Positions 34,601-45,898 of a stretch of 64,000 nt of DNA are shown in pieces. Numbering within the stretch: position 1 is the first letter of the stretch; the number at the start of each line of letters is the position of its first letter. The notes beneath the pieces are model-generated. The model searched no databases. It was not told where the DNA came from and was given only the letters and a program-made list of their open reading frames with translations. The stretch is from assembly GCA_963920575.1 (NCBI GenBank), contig OY986965.1:9686290-9750289 (forward strand). The letters are read 5' to 3'. This stretch comes from Narthecium ossifragum. Lineage: Eukaryota > Streptophyta > Magnoliopsida > Dioscoreales > Nartheciaceae. Position numbers and translations under genes: made by a program.

Positions 34601-35270
34601 AAGGCTAAATTTCACATTTGGTAACTATAATATATGCTAATTACAAATTTAATACCTAAGCTTTTGATAATTACAAATTTGGTACCTCAACTATCAATAC
34701 CGTAATAATTTGATCGGAAGCTCAAACGACGTCAAAATTCTAACGAAAAGTTGCTCCTTACCCGACCTTGGCAACCTCGCAACCACCTCCCGTTACCACC
34801 GACGAAGCCCTCTCCTTCTCCGGCATCTATGAATACCATTCCATCTCTCTCCATATCTCCACCACCGCTTCTCTCTAGACCTTCTCATCTAGCACCCCCT
34901 GACGCCCCGTTCTCGTCGTCGACCGCCACACCGAGCTCCCTGCCTCTCCTCCGGAGCTTCCACCCGATGACACTTTCCTTTTCGATGACGCTCGACAACA
35001 CCACGACACCGCCCGACCACCCCTCCTCGCTAAGGACCTCCCAAGCTCCGTCCCCTCCACCGGATCTAGCGTCGCCTCCCTGGAGCCGGTAGCCCACGGC
35101 CTCACAGCGCCGTCCGCCTTCAGATCTGGTGTCCCCTCGCTGCTGCGACCCCCCTCCGACCACATAAGTGAGCTAATGAAAGTTGAGGGTTTGTATTGCA
35201 ACTTTTTGAAATATAAGGACCACATAAAAATATCGGTCAAACTACAGGGTACTAATTGAAAATTTAGCCT
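34601..35270. mobile_element. Short MULE-like non-autonomous element with GC-rich insert
   Basis: The left end AAGGCTAAATTTCACATTTG and the right end AAAATTTAGCCTT are short inverted relatives. The subterminal part (ACGACGTCAAAATTCTAACG, TTTGGTACC) resembles the left end of the MULE at 40468. The middle, 34751-35165, is Pro/Ser-coding GC-rich DNA on plus that I cannot assign. No clear 9-bp duplication. Confidence 0.45.
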
Positions 35271-35619
35271 TAATAACGATGATGTTTCTAAATCTTCACA
35301 AATATGAACAAAAGATTAGGGAAAAAAGATTATTTTTTTATATATATTTTGATCACACATATGTTAGAGTATCAGAGTGGAAATCGACGTTCTTTCATAT
35401 TCCAAAGGTCTTTTATGATTGATTCCATCTTAAATCTCTTCGCAATTTCTTCCAACTCGATCGTTAGGATATGGAAAAAAGTTTATACATAAACCTCCAT
35501 TTTACCTATAAATCTCATCATTGCCATGGTCGGTATCTTACCGTTACTATCATCGCTCGAAAGTTGATAGATGCAATTAGGTATTATGTTAATAACGGGT
35601 GAAATTTTTTGATAAACGG
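35271..35619. other. AT-rich spacer, nothing seen
   Basis: No ORF of note and no element ends inside this stretch. Confidence 0.5.
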
Positions 35620-36472
35620 TGATACGATGCACCTTCTCAAGGGCTTTCGTACCGGGTCTCTTGCCTTATCTCAGATCCTCTTTAGCCAAATCTATGACTA
35701 GGTCGAGAGATACCTTTAGGGTTTTAGGAGAAGGACCCTAGGTATTCGACGAGGAAGGCAAAGACTAGAGGAGGAGATGGATGAGAAGAGGGATACCTTA
35801 CAGCTCCTCTAGGGTTGGCTGGCTTCTCTTGGAGATCCAAGCCTTGGAGAACGTGGTGGAGGGAAGCACGGCAGCCAAGGAGACGCCGGGGATTTGGGGT
35901 TGGACGGCGGAGGTGGCTGGTAGCGGCGGTGATGATAGTGGCCGGTAGGTGGAGAAGAATCCGGCTGTAGAGAGAGAAGAAGGTGACTGGTGGATTTTTG
36001 TGGAAACTAAGTTATAGCTACTCCTATATTACTTCTACTCCTAGGATTTATCTCTACTAAATAATAACTCTCATAAATTCGTCCATGCATAATTACAAGC
36101 TATGGAGGTCCTTTTATAGAGGCCTCAAGAGAGTTCTACTACAACTAGAGAACTACCTTGCTTTAATCAGCAAGTAACCATACCTTCCTACTAAGACTCA
36201 ATCATAACTCAAACTTCCTGATTACTAGGACTCTTAATAGGAACTAATAAAGCAAATCATAAACTGAACTCAAACTAGGAAACTGACTCAATCAAGATAA
36301 CTACTAACTAGGAAATCATCTAAGTAAGCAAACCAGCTAGGAATAGGATTCCTTTGGCCGGCTGAGCTTAGAATGCACAAAGGGACTTGGGTGCAGCCAA
36401 CTCCTTGGCGTGGGCCCATCCAAGCAAGGACGTGGGTCCCTTCTTGGAATGGCTCGGTTCGACCTCGTATCA
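35620..36472 (-). mobile_element. Solo LTR, 853 bp, with perfect 5-bp TSD
   Basis: It runs from TGATACGATGCACC at 35620 to GACCTCGTATCA at 36472, so TGATACGA is repeated inverted at the tips. AACGG flanks both sides (35615-35619 and 36473-36477). A TATA-like CTCTATAAAAGG on the minus strand (about 36110-36122) suggests minus orientation. No PBS next to either end and no internal genes, so it is a recombination product of a full element. Family unknown. Confidence 0.88.
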
Positions 36473-36477
36473 AACGG

Positions 36478-36875
36478 CTTTACATATTACAATTAAAACT
36501 CAATTAAGTAAGATATAATTTACTACTTTTCAAAAGCGTGGACGTGGCTAATTATTTTGCAAAGATGGCCAATGCCCCCATTGGCCTAGAAATAGCTCTA
36601 TCCAAGCTTGCGTGTTTCCAAAGGTTTGGGGTTGGGGCGAGGGGGGGTTGAATAGTTCCGTCCCTTGTTATGTCCATTCTTAAAATAACGGTGTCTGCCA
36701 AACGACCGAACGAGAACGAGGGGAATGAAGAATCGTGGTCCCACTCGTTCCGTTCGTTCCTTCGGTTCTGACACATCCAAACACGATCCTAGTGAGTGCC
36801 ACCACAACGTAGAATCGTTCAAGGTGTGAAAGAATTGAATTAGCTCACTTAAAGGATTGTTTGGACCCAGAGACA
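36478..36875. other. Spacer between solo LTR and Pack-MULE
   Basis: Nothing assignable. One stretch (36690-36760) repeats CGTTCCGTTCGTTC-like words and its complement, perhaps part of an old MITE. Confidence 0.4.
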
Positions 36876-37062
36876 ATGAAAGTAGGGTTTTTTACATTTT
36901 GTTACCCTACACTTTTCCATAAATGCACTTTGGTGTTACCAGATTTGGGATTTACAATTCGATACAACCAAGTTATAATACCATAGCAAAGTGATCCAAG
37001 CCTCCCAACGCCGTTATGTGAGCTGACGGTAAACTTGTCAAGTGACACGCACGTGACTACCG

Positions 37063-37302
37063 TCAGCACAAACAGCCTCGTGTCTCCCTCTCTTTCTCCA
37101 CTCTCTCTCCATTTTCCCCTGCTTTGGTCTCTCTCCCTCGTCCCCTCTCCTCACTGAAGCTCAGCATCGGTGGGCGGCCCTTCCTACCACGCGACCTCTT
37201 AGCCATTCGGCTAGCGCCGCCGCCACCCCGGAGACGACGTGGCTCCGCTGCCATCCCGTGACCCCCATCGCCGTCCAGCCAACCTCCCGTCTCCCCATTC
37301 AA
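37063..37302. other. GC-rich captured segment of unknown origin
   Basis: Directly inside the left TIR. Open on the minus strand as Gly/Arg-rich sequence, but no motif recognised. It could be a 5' leader fragment of a captured gene. Confidence 0.35.
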
Positions 37303-37458
37303 TCATACAGGACTAAACCAGAGTCTAAACATGAGAAAGAGGAACACAAGCCGAGGATGAGGTGAGAGGAGAGTTGGAGGAGGTGGAAGTATGAGTGGAG
37401 CAGAGAAAGACTGGAGCTTGAACATAAACTAAAGGAATATTCATGGCGATCGAGCTCG

Positions 37459-37668
37459 GCACCAGCGGTGAACCACCAGGTGGTGCTCAAAGCTCTTTCC
37501 CAGGCTCTTAGGAAGACAGAGGAGGCCTATTTGGATTTCACCGACAAGATGGTGTTGGAGAACCCGGAGCTGGCACTGATGGGATCCCGTGTTCTAGAGA
37601 TGTTGATGAAGGGGGAGGACATGTATCTGATGAGCGTCGGCGATAGCCGTGCTCTTTTGGCGACGTCA
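37459..37668 (+). pseudogene. Captured PP2C protein phosphatase exon fragment
   Basis: The plus frame reads VVLKALSQALRKTEEAYL, then NPELALMGS, LMKGEDMYLMSVGDSRALL. This is the segment of plant PP2Cs of the POLTERGEIST-like kind that ends in the conserved VGDSRA strand. The homology stops at about 37665, where Pro-rich unrelated sequence starts. The catalytic DGHGG motif and the C-terminal metal-binding Asp residues are absent, so it cannot be an active phosphatase. It keeps an open frame, with only modest divergence in the conserved blocks, which suggests a fairly recent capture. Confidence 0.78.
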
Positions 37669-37673
37669 CCTCC

Positions 37674-37930
37674 GCTCCCTCCCACCCCACCACCTCCCCG
37701 TTGCCTCTATAAACGGCAAGGAAGGTCACGACGGAGAGCTGGTTGCAGAGCACGTCGTCAATGTCGCTCGGGAAGAACTCCGAGACGGAGAATCGGTCGC
37801 GGTAGAGGATCTCAGCATTGATGGGAGAGAGGCGGATGACAGCGGCGCTGCGAGGAGTCGAGAGGCAGTGGGCGAACACGAGCTATGAAGGTCCTGACAG
37901 AGAGCTGGTGACGGTTTTGATACAGCGGCG
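37674..37930 (-). pseudogene. Second captured coding fragment, antisense to the PP2C piece
   Basis: Minus-strand frame of about 75 residues (HCLSTPRSAAVIRLSP; YRDRFSVSEFFPSDIDDVL; VVTFLAVYRG). It looks like real protein sequence but I do not recognise the family. It makes the Pack-MULE chimeric, with two host fragments in opposite orientations. Confidence 0.45.
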
Positions 37931-38171
37931 GACGATGCCCACGATCTCTCCGTGAGGCCTAACTGTGGCGGGAAGCGAGTGCAAAACCGTTCATGTGCGC
38001 GTACGTGAGCTGTTTCTCGTCAAATCATAGTAACGGAGTCAGGGGATCGGAACTAAATTTCACTCAGTGTATAATTTGATGGTATCGAATTACAAATCCC
38101 AAACCCGGTGGTACCAAAGTGCAATTATAGGAAAATGCAGAGTGCCAGAATGCGAAAATCTAATGAAAGTA

Positions 38172-38839
38172 TTATTAACTGAAGGTAGTGATCCAAGCTC
38201 ACTTGAAAGATTGTTTGCTCAGCCAATCGTTGAGTTAAAATATGAATAAAGGGTAAAATTATCATTTTATAATGTTTTTTTCTTCGTTGTGAGGACGAAG
38301 GTGCATGTTTTGAATTTGTTCAATGCTTGCAGAGGTATATATATAATATGTAATTTGGCAAGTTTTTATGAGCACATGTGTAAAAATCTCTAACTGTAAG
38401 GACAAGATGAAGGGTAATTTTGAATGCCCCCCACATATTTTACTCTCAACACCACATTTTTTTTAGAGTAATTCTAAATGCACCACATGTTTTACTCTCT
38501 ATATAATAAAAAATTAAAAAAGTGTGGTGTATGGAGTAAATATTGTGGTGTGGATAGAAGACATATGTCGCAATGAATCCTTGAGGTGATAAAACACTTG
38601 ATCAGATTAGGACTTTCTTGAATTCTTATTTGAACAGTACATTACAAGAAGATCTTTTGGGTAATAGTTTGAAAGAGAGTGGAACTCTTATCGAAAAATG
38701 GATCTGATAATCCGGTCGGTTGGTCCACCGAGAATTATGTCGTCATCCAACAACTCCTCCCGGATGCCCTAATTCACCATTGCTTTTACCGTACGTACGT
38801 CTGCCTCTCTCGATCGGCTCTTCCAATCGGCAACCTCCG
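38172..38839. other. AT-rich spacer with a short duplication
   Basis: TGCACCACATGTTTTACTCTC (about 38479) resembles CCCCACATATTTTACTCTC (about 38429). No gene seen. Confidence 0.5.
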
Positions 38840-39894
38840 AGCAATGATACGACTTGAAAAGTGTCGTGACTTAACAAGTCTAATCAAAATTACAATAAAT
38901 TCCACTGTTCTACTTTAACTACTAAGAAATAATAGATAGTGGAGAGTCCGAGTCGAGTCCACAGGGATTTAACTGATTGAGATCGAACACTTAGTAAATT
39001 TCCTACTAAAGAGTTGAGAAAAGATTACAGGTTGAAATTAAACTAAACTTATACTAAAGGATTTATGAATATGAGAGAAAGGACCACAGGATTCTTAATC
39101 AATAACTAAGGTTCTACCAAGTCTTCCTAAGATTAGGGCATGCAAACACGATGAATGGCTTCCTAAAAGTTGATAAGTGAATGGCTAGTTCTCCTTATCA
39201 CTCAACAAGTTATGTTTAAGATTCCTTGTTGGCAAGAACAATTATCTAAATGTCAGTGACCGAATGATTAGTTACGTTCACTGCTAATGAACCCTCTTAT
39301 TATGATGAATTCATCGCACGTAGCAGTACAAATATGGATTTAGGTGTGAGATCGAGATGGGTTAGCATCTCGATGGCCGAATCTACAAAAATAGGATGCA
39401 TGAAAGATTAGGGATGAAACGTAGTGGGACTAGCACTACTATAGTGGGACTAGCGCTATACAATCCCAAATCACGAAGAAGATTTCATCCGAGATATCAT
39501 GGGACTAGCATGATCTTATTTGGATGAATCCAATCCAAGCCCTAGCATACACAAGCTCTAGAATCAAGTGCAAACAAAAACAATCCATACATCCAGCAAG
39601 AATTCAACACCAAGATATAACGAAAATAGAAATCAATCCATATACGTCAAACAATCATATATACAAGCCCTAGATCTAAGAAATCCCTAGTAAAAACCCT
39701 AGTTACATCATAAGAATCCCATGGTTAGGGTTTTAGCTACTCATCTTTAGGGGTCGATCCATCGGTGGAAGTTGATGATCTCCTCCCGCCATGAATCTCC
39801 TCCAAAGAATCGCCAAAGAAAAGTGTAGAAAAAGATAGGAAAACTCCCCCCAAAAATGTTTGGAAAAAGCTCCCCAAAAATCCCTAAACATTGA

Positions 39895-39904
39895 CTATTT
39901 ATAG
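39895..39904 (-). promoter_or_regulatory. LTR TATA box CTATAAATAG
   Basis: Same core promoter word and spacing as in the other Athila-like LTRs of the window. Confidence 0.7.
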
Positions 39905-39964
39905 CCTAAGCAAACATCTCCCACGGATTAGATATGAGCCGTTGATCTTTAATTCTGACCGCAA

Positions 39965-40195
39965 AGGATCGATCCCTCTATGGAGTAGGATCGATCCGAC
40001 TCCTTCAATTGCTGGTGACGCCCCGAGAGGGATCGATCGGATCTATCGAGTCCGATTGATCGTTTACATGTTGTTATGCTACGTCCCCAGGAGGATCGAT
40101 CCGCTATGCTGAGTACGATCGATCCTTCAATTGTTCATTGTCCCGTCGCTGGGCGAGTAGGATCGATCGCATTAGACAAGTCGGATCGATTCTAC
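39965..40195. repeat. GATCGATC palindrome array in the solo LTR
   Basis: About eight sites in pairs: AGGATCGATCCCTC with AGGATCGATCCGAC; GGGATCGATCGGATC with CCGATTGATCG; AGGATCGATCCGC with ACGATCGATCC; AGGATCGATCGC with CGGATCGATTC. Pairs recur about every 55-65 bp. Confidence 0.85.
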
Positions 40196-40481
40196 TTGCC
40201 AGAATTGCCAAAATACGTTCTTTTAGCTCCAAAGTTGATTTAACTCCTATTAGGCGCTGTTATACTTGAAATGGGGTAAAAATAGTCAGTGCAGCATTGC
40301 TCGGAGACCAACAAAACTAAGTTACAAGGGTGTTCTGTGCACTTTTCAAGTCTTATCGGGCAACGACAATATGCAGCACGCGGGGTAAGGACACAACCAT
40401 CTTCCTCCTCTCTCATTTTTAAACTTAAATCTCATCTTTATCATATCTTTCGATTTAAACTATATAGGCTAAAATACACTT

Positions 40482-40795
40482 TTGGTACATGTCAATTATC
40501 CTTGTGACAATCTAGTACCTGAAGTTTGTTTATACCCGTTTTAGCCCCAATTTATATTATTAACGTGATTTTGGTCCATCCGCTCACACCATACTAGATT
40601 ATGTATGGGGTTAAATTACTCTTTTGATATACACTGTTGGTACATGTAAAATTATCCTTGTGACAATCTAGTACTTGAAGTTTGTTTATACCCGTTTTAG
40701 CCCCAATTTATATTATTAACGTGATTTTGGTCCATCCGCTCACACCATACTAGATTATGTATGGGGTTAAATTACTCTTTTGGTATCTATAAAAT
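40482..40795. repeat. 155-bp tandem duplication at the MULE left end
   Basis: TTGGTACATGT through ATCCTTGTGACAATCTAGTAC and TTAACGTGATTTTGGTCC to AATTACTCTTTTG occurs at 40482-40636 and 40637 to about 40795, nearly identical. Confidence 0.88.
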
Positions 40796-41079
40796 TCTGA
40801 ACATACCACTTTAATACTTATAGCTTGATAATTACGTTAGTTCCTCATTTATCAAAACCGCTTCATTATGATCCGACGCTTGAATGACGTCAAATTTCAA
40901 ACGGTAAACTGGTCGCATGCAAGCATTGGTTAACGGCTCACCCACCCTCTTTCACCTCTTTGTCTTAAAAGGGGGAAAACTAGGGTTTTACTAGCTTGGA
41001 CCAACGAGGGACCACCGTGGACCACCGATCGGAGGGGTTTAGCGAGCTTTTCTGCCACCGACGAATCTCTGGACATCAG

Positions 41080-41794
41080 GTATGTCTACCTTTCTCCATT
41101 TAATATTTAGATCTCAATAGTTACAACTATACTTAGTTAAAATTGCCCTTTTTGATGGTAGGCCCGATGGTAATGTTTGGATCTCACATGGTTTGCAAAT
41201 TGATTTATTTGTTGTTTAATGCCCCTTTGTCCCTTTTTTGATTATTTAAGCCATGATCTGGTTTAATGTCCCTTTCCGATGGTAGGACTGATGGTAATGT
41301 TTGGATCTCACATGGTTTGCAAGTGAATTTCTTTGTTGTTTAATTTCCTTTGTCCCTTTCTTGATTGTTTAAGCCATGATTTGGTTTAATGTCCCTTTCC
41401 TGATGTCCCTTTCTTGCTTAATTTTTTGGTTTAAATCCCGGCTGTGTGGGGGACATTGGACTAGAATATGTCAATAGGACATGTGTGATACTAGCATAGG
41501 TGTTTTTTGGATTAGAATATGTCAATAGGGCTTGTAATTGGCACCGTGGGATACTAACTTTGGAATGTTGCACATGTTACTATTCAATTGATTAGCTAGT
41601 CTATACTGTATTGTTTAGCTCAAAAAGAGTTTCATACCTAGTTAATGTTTAGCACACATTGGTGTATGCACTGTGGTACACATGGTTTAGCTCATGTTTA
41701 GCTCACATTGGTGTATACTGTGCTCATGTTTAGCTCACATTGGTATATATTGTGCTCATGTTTAGCTCACAATGATGTAATGTATACTATTCAG
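41080..41794 (+). other. 5'-UTR intron of the second MULE transposase
   Basis: The donor GTATGTCTACC follows GACATCAG and the acceptor TATTCAG precedes AATGGAAGG. It has two about 125-bp tandem copies (41148-41400; TGTTTGGATCTCACATGGTT) and a series of TTTAGCTCACATTGGTGTA repeats (41640-41780). The layout equals that of the first MULE, without sequence identity. Confidence 0.6.
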
Positions 41795-41795
41795 A

Positions 41796-44650
41796 ATGGA
41801 AGGTGTCACATTCTCAATTGCACTTCATCATGGTGGATACTTCCAACATTCACCAGTATTTCAATACATAAGCAATAATGTGATAGAGTACAACAACATT
41901 TCTAGAGGTACATTTGGCTATTTTGATTTCATGACCTTTTATAAGGAGTTGGGCTATGCAAAATATGAGAAGCTATGGTATCTTGTACCTTGGAATGATC
42001 TCTGTAAGGAAGCTTTGAGGGAGATAAAAACAGATGCAGAGGTATGGGGCCTGATGTTGTTAAGGTCAACATCACAAAGAATACATGTATACTCTGATGG
42101 TGATATCATCAAGCCAGGAGATTATGTGGATACAATGCAGCATGCCAATGATGTTCATGAGGCAGAGGGTGTAACAATGACATTGAATGATGCTAAAGCT
42201 GGTTTTGGGGCACCTCCAATTGTCAATGATCCAGGTCATGCACGCAGAATAGAGGTAGAAGACAATGATGAATATACTTTTGTTATAAGGAGGAGGATGA
42301 GGGGTAAGGAAACTGTTGTTGATGTCTCAGAGCTTCCTATGAGTGGATCAGGTCATGTTGTTGAGATGGAGAACTTGGATATGGAGGAGGTTATGAAGCT
42401 GGTTATGGGGACAGTGAAGTTCTGACAGCAGTGAATATGAGCCATCAATGGGTTCTAGTTGTTATGAAGATGATGACCACACATATGAAGCATTTACTGA
42501 AACTAGTTTCCAAGGAATAGATCAGGGAAGTGGAATGATGCGCCTGGAGAGTTTGGAAAAGCTAGAGTTTATGCATTTGATGACTACAAGTTTGATGACT
42601 TTAGTATCAGGGGTTCTTTTGAGGAAGATGATGACCGTGATAACCACCCAGTTTTCAGAGAGGAGATGGATAGAGAGATTGAAAAGCCATTCAGGGTTGG
42701 CCTAAAGTTTGCCTTAGCAGGTGTTTGAAGAATGCTATGAAAGACTATGCAGTTAGGAATGGGTTTGATGTGAAGCTTGTGAAGAACACAAGGCAAGCTG
42801 TTATTGCCAAATGTATAGGGAAAAATAATAGCTGCCCTTGGAGGATACATTCATTTGTGATGCAGTGGACTCGGGACTTCCAAGTGAAGATCTTGATTGA
42901 CATCCACATCAACATCAAGGTGCACAAGAACATATTTGCTAAATCTGGATGGCTAGCTAGGTAATTCAATGATAAATTCAAAATGAACCCGACAATGGGT
43001 TCGGGATCTTTTAGGCAGAAGGTCCAAAAGGATTTTTTTCTCTTCAAGTTTCTAGAATGACTGCTTGGAGGACTAAAGACGAGGTAATGAGTATTATAAA
43101 GGGGAATTGGGTAGACCGGTATATGCAATTATGGGCCTATGCCATGGAAACATTACGTAGAAATTCTGGCAGTACATGCAAAATATCAACAAACTATGGA
43201 GCTGATGGGAAGTGTTATTTTCAGAGATTCTTCATATGTCTATGTGCCCGCAAGTATGGGTTCAAGTCTGGCTGCATACCACTTATAGGACTTGATGCCT
43301 ACCATTTAAAGACCCTATTTGGGGGACAATTGTTGGTGACAGTGGGGAGAGATGCAGATAATGTGATGTACCCAATTGCATATGCGGTTGTTGAGGTTGA
43401 GAACAAAGATGAATGAATTTGGTTCCTAAATCAATTTACAAATGACATTGAATATGTCTCAGGACAGCACTTGACAATAGTAACTGATCAACAAATGGTA
43501 CATTACAGTTCTAGCAAGTTACTTTTGTTCATACTGTTTACTAATGTTTGTTTTCTATAGTACAGTTATAATAACTTGATTCGTGTACACTACATTTATA
43601 GTAACTTGATCAGTTTACACTACAGTTATGGTAACTTGATAATGTTTGTTTTCTATTTATGCAGAGCCTAATCCCAACTATTGAAGCTATCATGCCAGAG
43701 GTGGAGCTTTGTGCTAGGCACATCTTCCAAAACTTTAGAAGGAGACATAGAGTTGAGGAAGCTTCTTTGGAATGCTGCATTGCAACCAAAGAGCAGGCTT
43801 TTGAGAGAGCCATGCATGAGTTGAGGGAAAAAGATCAGGAGGCATTCATCTATCTTAACAACATTGAGCCAAAATACTGGTCCAGACATGCCTTAAGAAC
43901 TTTCCTTAAGTGTGACATGTGACCAACAATCACACTGAGGCATTCAACAAGTTTATATTGAGTGCCATGGAAAAGCCAATCATCACAATGTTAGAGGATA
44001 TAAAGATGCTGCTCATTGAAAGAATGAAGGAGAGGAGGGAATTGGCATTCAAGGTTGAAGGGCAAGTTGGACCAAATGTCCAAAAGCTGAAGCTGAGACC
44101 CTTAACAAGAATGGCAAAGGATAATATAGTCACATGGAATGGGGATTTGGAATTTGAGGTCACTTCTCCATTTAATCAGTTCATTATGAATTTGGCAACA
44201 CACACATGTAGTTGCAGGCTATGGGAGCTGCATGCCCTCCCTTGCCAGCATGCAATTTGCCTGCACATTGAAAGGGAGCATAACATTGAAGACTATGTGA
44301 ATGACTGGTATAAGAAAGAGAGGTTCCAATAGTGCTGCAATGCTTACATTCATCCAGTCAATGGTCAACTCCTATGGCCCAAGGCCGCTAGAGAACCCAT
44401 ATTGCCACCTCCATACAAGAGGTAGGCTGGGAGGCCAAAGAAGCTCAAGGTCAGGCCACCTGAGGAGGAAAGACACCTTGCAAAGTTGATGAGAAGAAAC
44501 ACTTCAGTGAGGTGCAAACAATGCTGGGAGTGGGGCCATAACAAGAGAACTTGCAAGAAGCCTCCATGCCCAAAACCTACTGATGGTGCTAGTGGGAGTG
44601 CCAATGAGTGGGGACCCCATACGGAGAAGAGGACCAAGGATAACTAAGAC
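41796..44650 (+). pseudogene. Second MuDR-type MULE transposase, decayed
   Basis: From ATG 41796 the frame starts with the same PB1-like domain (FSIALHHGGYFQ) as the first MULE. The Mutator DNA-binding region (CIGKNNSCPWRIH) lies near 42810. The DDE core keeps all three acidic positions: GLDAYHLK near 43300, VTDQQM near 43485 and NHTEAFNKF near 43930. The SWIM finger (CSCRLWELHALPCQHA) is at about 44210 and a CCHC knuckle (CKQCWEWGHNKRTC) at about 44515. One intron, 43498-43664, corresponds to the first MULE's coding intron. Stops and frame changes near 42423, 42726, 42962, 43414 and 43920 destroy the gene. It is clearly a different subfamily from the 22.8-kb element, though with the same domain order. 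Confidence 0.87.
43498..43664 (+). other. Coding intron of the second MULE transposase
   Basis: The donor ATG/GTACAT and the acceptor TTATGCAG/AGCCTAATCCC split the same codon region as in the first MULE (before LIPxIEA). It consists of short repeats of TACAGTTATAATAACTTGAT. Confidence 0.75.
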
Positions 44651-45049
44651 CCAGCCAATTAGAGGGAGATCTAATTAGAATCCACCAAGAATGATTGGTG
44701 CCAACACTCATACTGTAAGTATCTTTCCAGTTTATCCAGCGCATAATCTAGTTTCTTATCAAATGTAATGCTAAGCTAATGTTTGATGCATGTGTAGGTT
44801 ATATTTGACTCTCGGCCAAGCCAGTTCTTTGGCTCCCAACCAAGTCAGGGAGGGAGCAACCAATAGTCAAGCACCCAACTGCCAAGGTCAGTTCCCCATC
44901 ATATGTTGGCAAATTTGCATGGGAAGGTTTTATGGATGACGGGGAAACCAAGCTACCAACAAGGACAATTGGAGAACAATGATGGTGGTGGGGTGGGTGC
45001 TCAAAGATGAGGACTGTGAATTTTGGATCCAATTTATGCAACAAACACA

Positions 45050-45870
45050 GACTATGTTTTTTTATGGCTTTTGATGTGTTTTGGACTGATACAATTGCTA
45101 TGTGTTAGGCTGATACAATTGATAAAATATAACATGGGAACAATGTGCTTGTTTTGGACTGATACAAATTGGTACAATTGCCATGTTTTGAACTAATACA
45201 ATTGATACAATGTAACAAGGGAACAATGTGTTTGAAATCTTTGTTTGAGCTTCATGAATGTAAGTTCTCAGTGAGTGTAAGCATTAAAAGCTTTGTTTGA
45301 GTTTCATGAATGTAACAGTTCTCAGTAAATGTAAGCTTTGTAAGCTTTGTTATGTAAGCTTTGAAAGCTTTGTTTGAGCTTCATTAATTTAACACTTCTA
45401 AGTGAATGCAAGCTTTGTAAACTTTGTTATGTAAGCTTTGATAGCTTTCTGTGAGCTTCATAAATGTAACATTTCTCAGTGAATGTAAGCTTTGTTTGAG
45501 CTTCATTAATATGTCTGTAAGCTTTGTAACCATCAGTGGATTTGATCTCAGTGAAGGGAATGATTGTTTAACCTTTGTTAAGCTTTGTTAGACCTGTTGA
45601 ATGGTTGGTTTCCAGGAACGAGTGGTAAAATTATGACTGATACAATTGAAGCTGATGCTAAATAGGTTGTAATAGATATAATTGAAGCAGATACAATTGA
45701 ACTGATACAATTGATGCTAAAATTGTAAGTGATATAATTGATGCTAAAAATGTAACTGATACAATTGATGCTAAAATTGCAGGTTGTAACCGATACAAAT
45801 GATGCTAAAATTGTGGCTGATACAATTGAAGCTGCAAGTTGTAACTGATATAGGTTCCATTCAGTAACAT
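45050..45870. repeat. Simple-repeat-rich 3' region of the second MULE
   Basis: Repeats of GATACAATTG (TGATACAATTGATGCTAAAA) at 45090-45215 and 45630-45850, and of GTAAGCTTTG(TTTGAGCTTCAT) at 45235-45530. No gene; the minus-strand Ile/Ser frames are repeat shadows. Confidence 0.75.
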
Positions 45871-45898
45871 TCAAATCACACTTATACATACACATCTT

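Larger units (their letters stand above)
36885..38162 (+). mobile_element. Pack-MULE carrying a PP2C fragment, TSD AATGAAAGTA
   Basis: The left TIR begins near 36885 (GGGTTTTTTACATTTTGTTACC) and the right TIR ends near 38162 (GCCAGAATGCGAAAATCTA). The arms share TGCACTTTGGT, TTTGGGATTT and AATTCGATAC over about 130 bp. The direct repeat AATGAAAGTA on both flanks (36875-36884; 38162-38171) gives the 9-10-bp target duplication; the exact boundary is ambiguous by one base. It carries GC-rich host-gene fragments and no transposase. Confidence 0.85.
38845..40358 (-). mobile_element. Athila-like solo LTR, 1514 bp
   Basis: The plus-strand left end is TGATACGACTTGAAAAGTGTCG and the right end is the complement of (C)GATAAGACTTGAAAAGTGCAC, so the tips are inverted over about 20 bp. 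The likely TSD is AGCAA (38840-38844) against GGCAA (40359-40363), four of five matching. The start of the LTR, read on minus, matches the LTR at 56332 (GTGAAAAGTGCAC; TCCGAGCAATGCT). It has a TATA box at 39904-39895 and a GATCGATC array upstream of it. No PBS outside the end. Confidence 0.85.
40468..45880 (+). mobile_element. Second large MULE, right end not found
   Basis: The left end GGCTAAAATACACTTTTGGTAC at 40468 and the subterminal GACGTCAAATTTCAAACGG resemble the short element at 34601. A mudrA-type pseudogene follows. No inverted copy of the left end exists before the LINE fragment at 45899, so the right TIR was lost or diverged. The given right limit is only an upper bound. Confidence 0.6.

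Noticed and set aside
34751..35163. Pro-rich ORF on plus and Gly-rich ORF on minus as genes
   Set aside because: GC-rich insert of a MULE-like element, no recognised domain.
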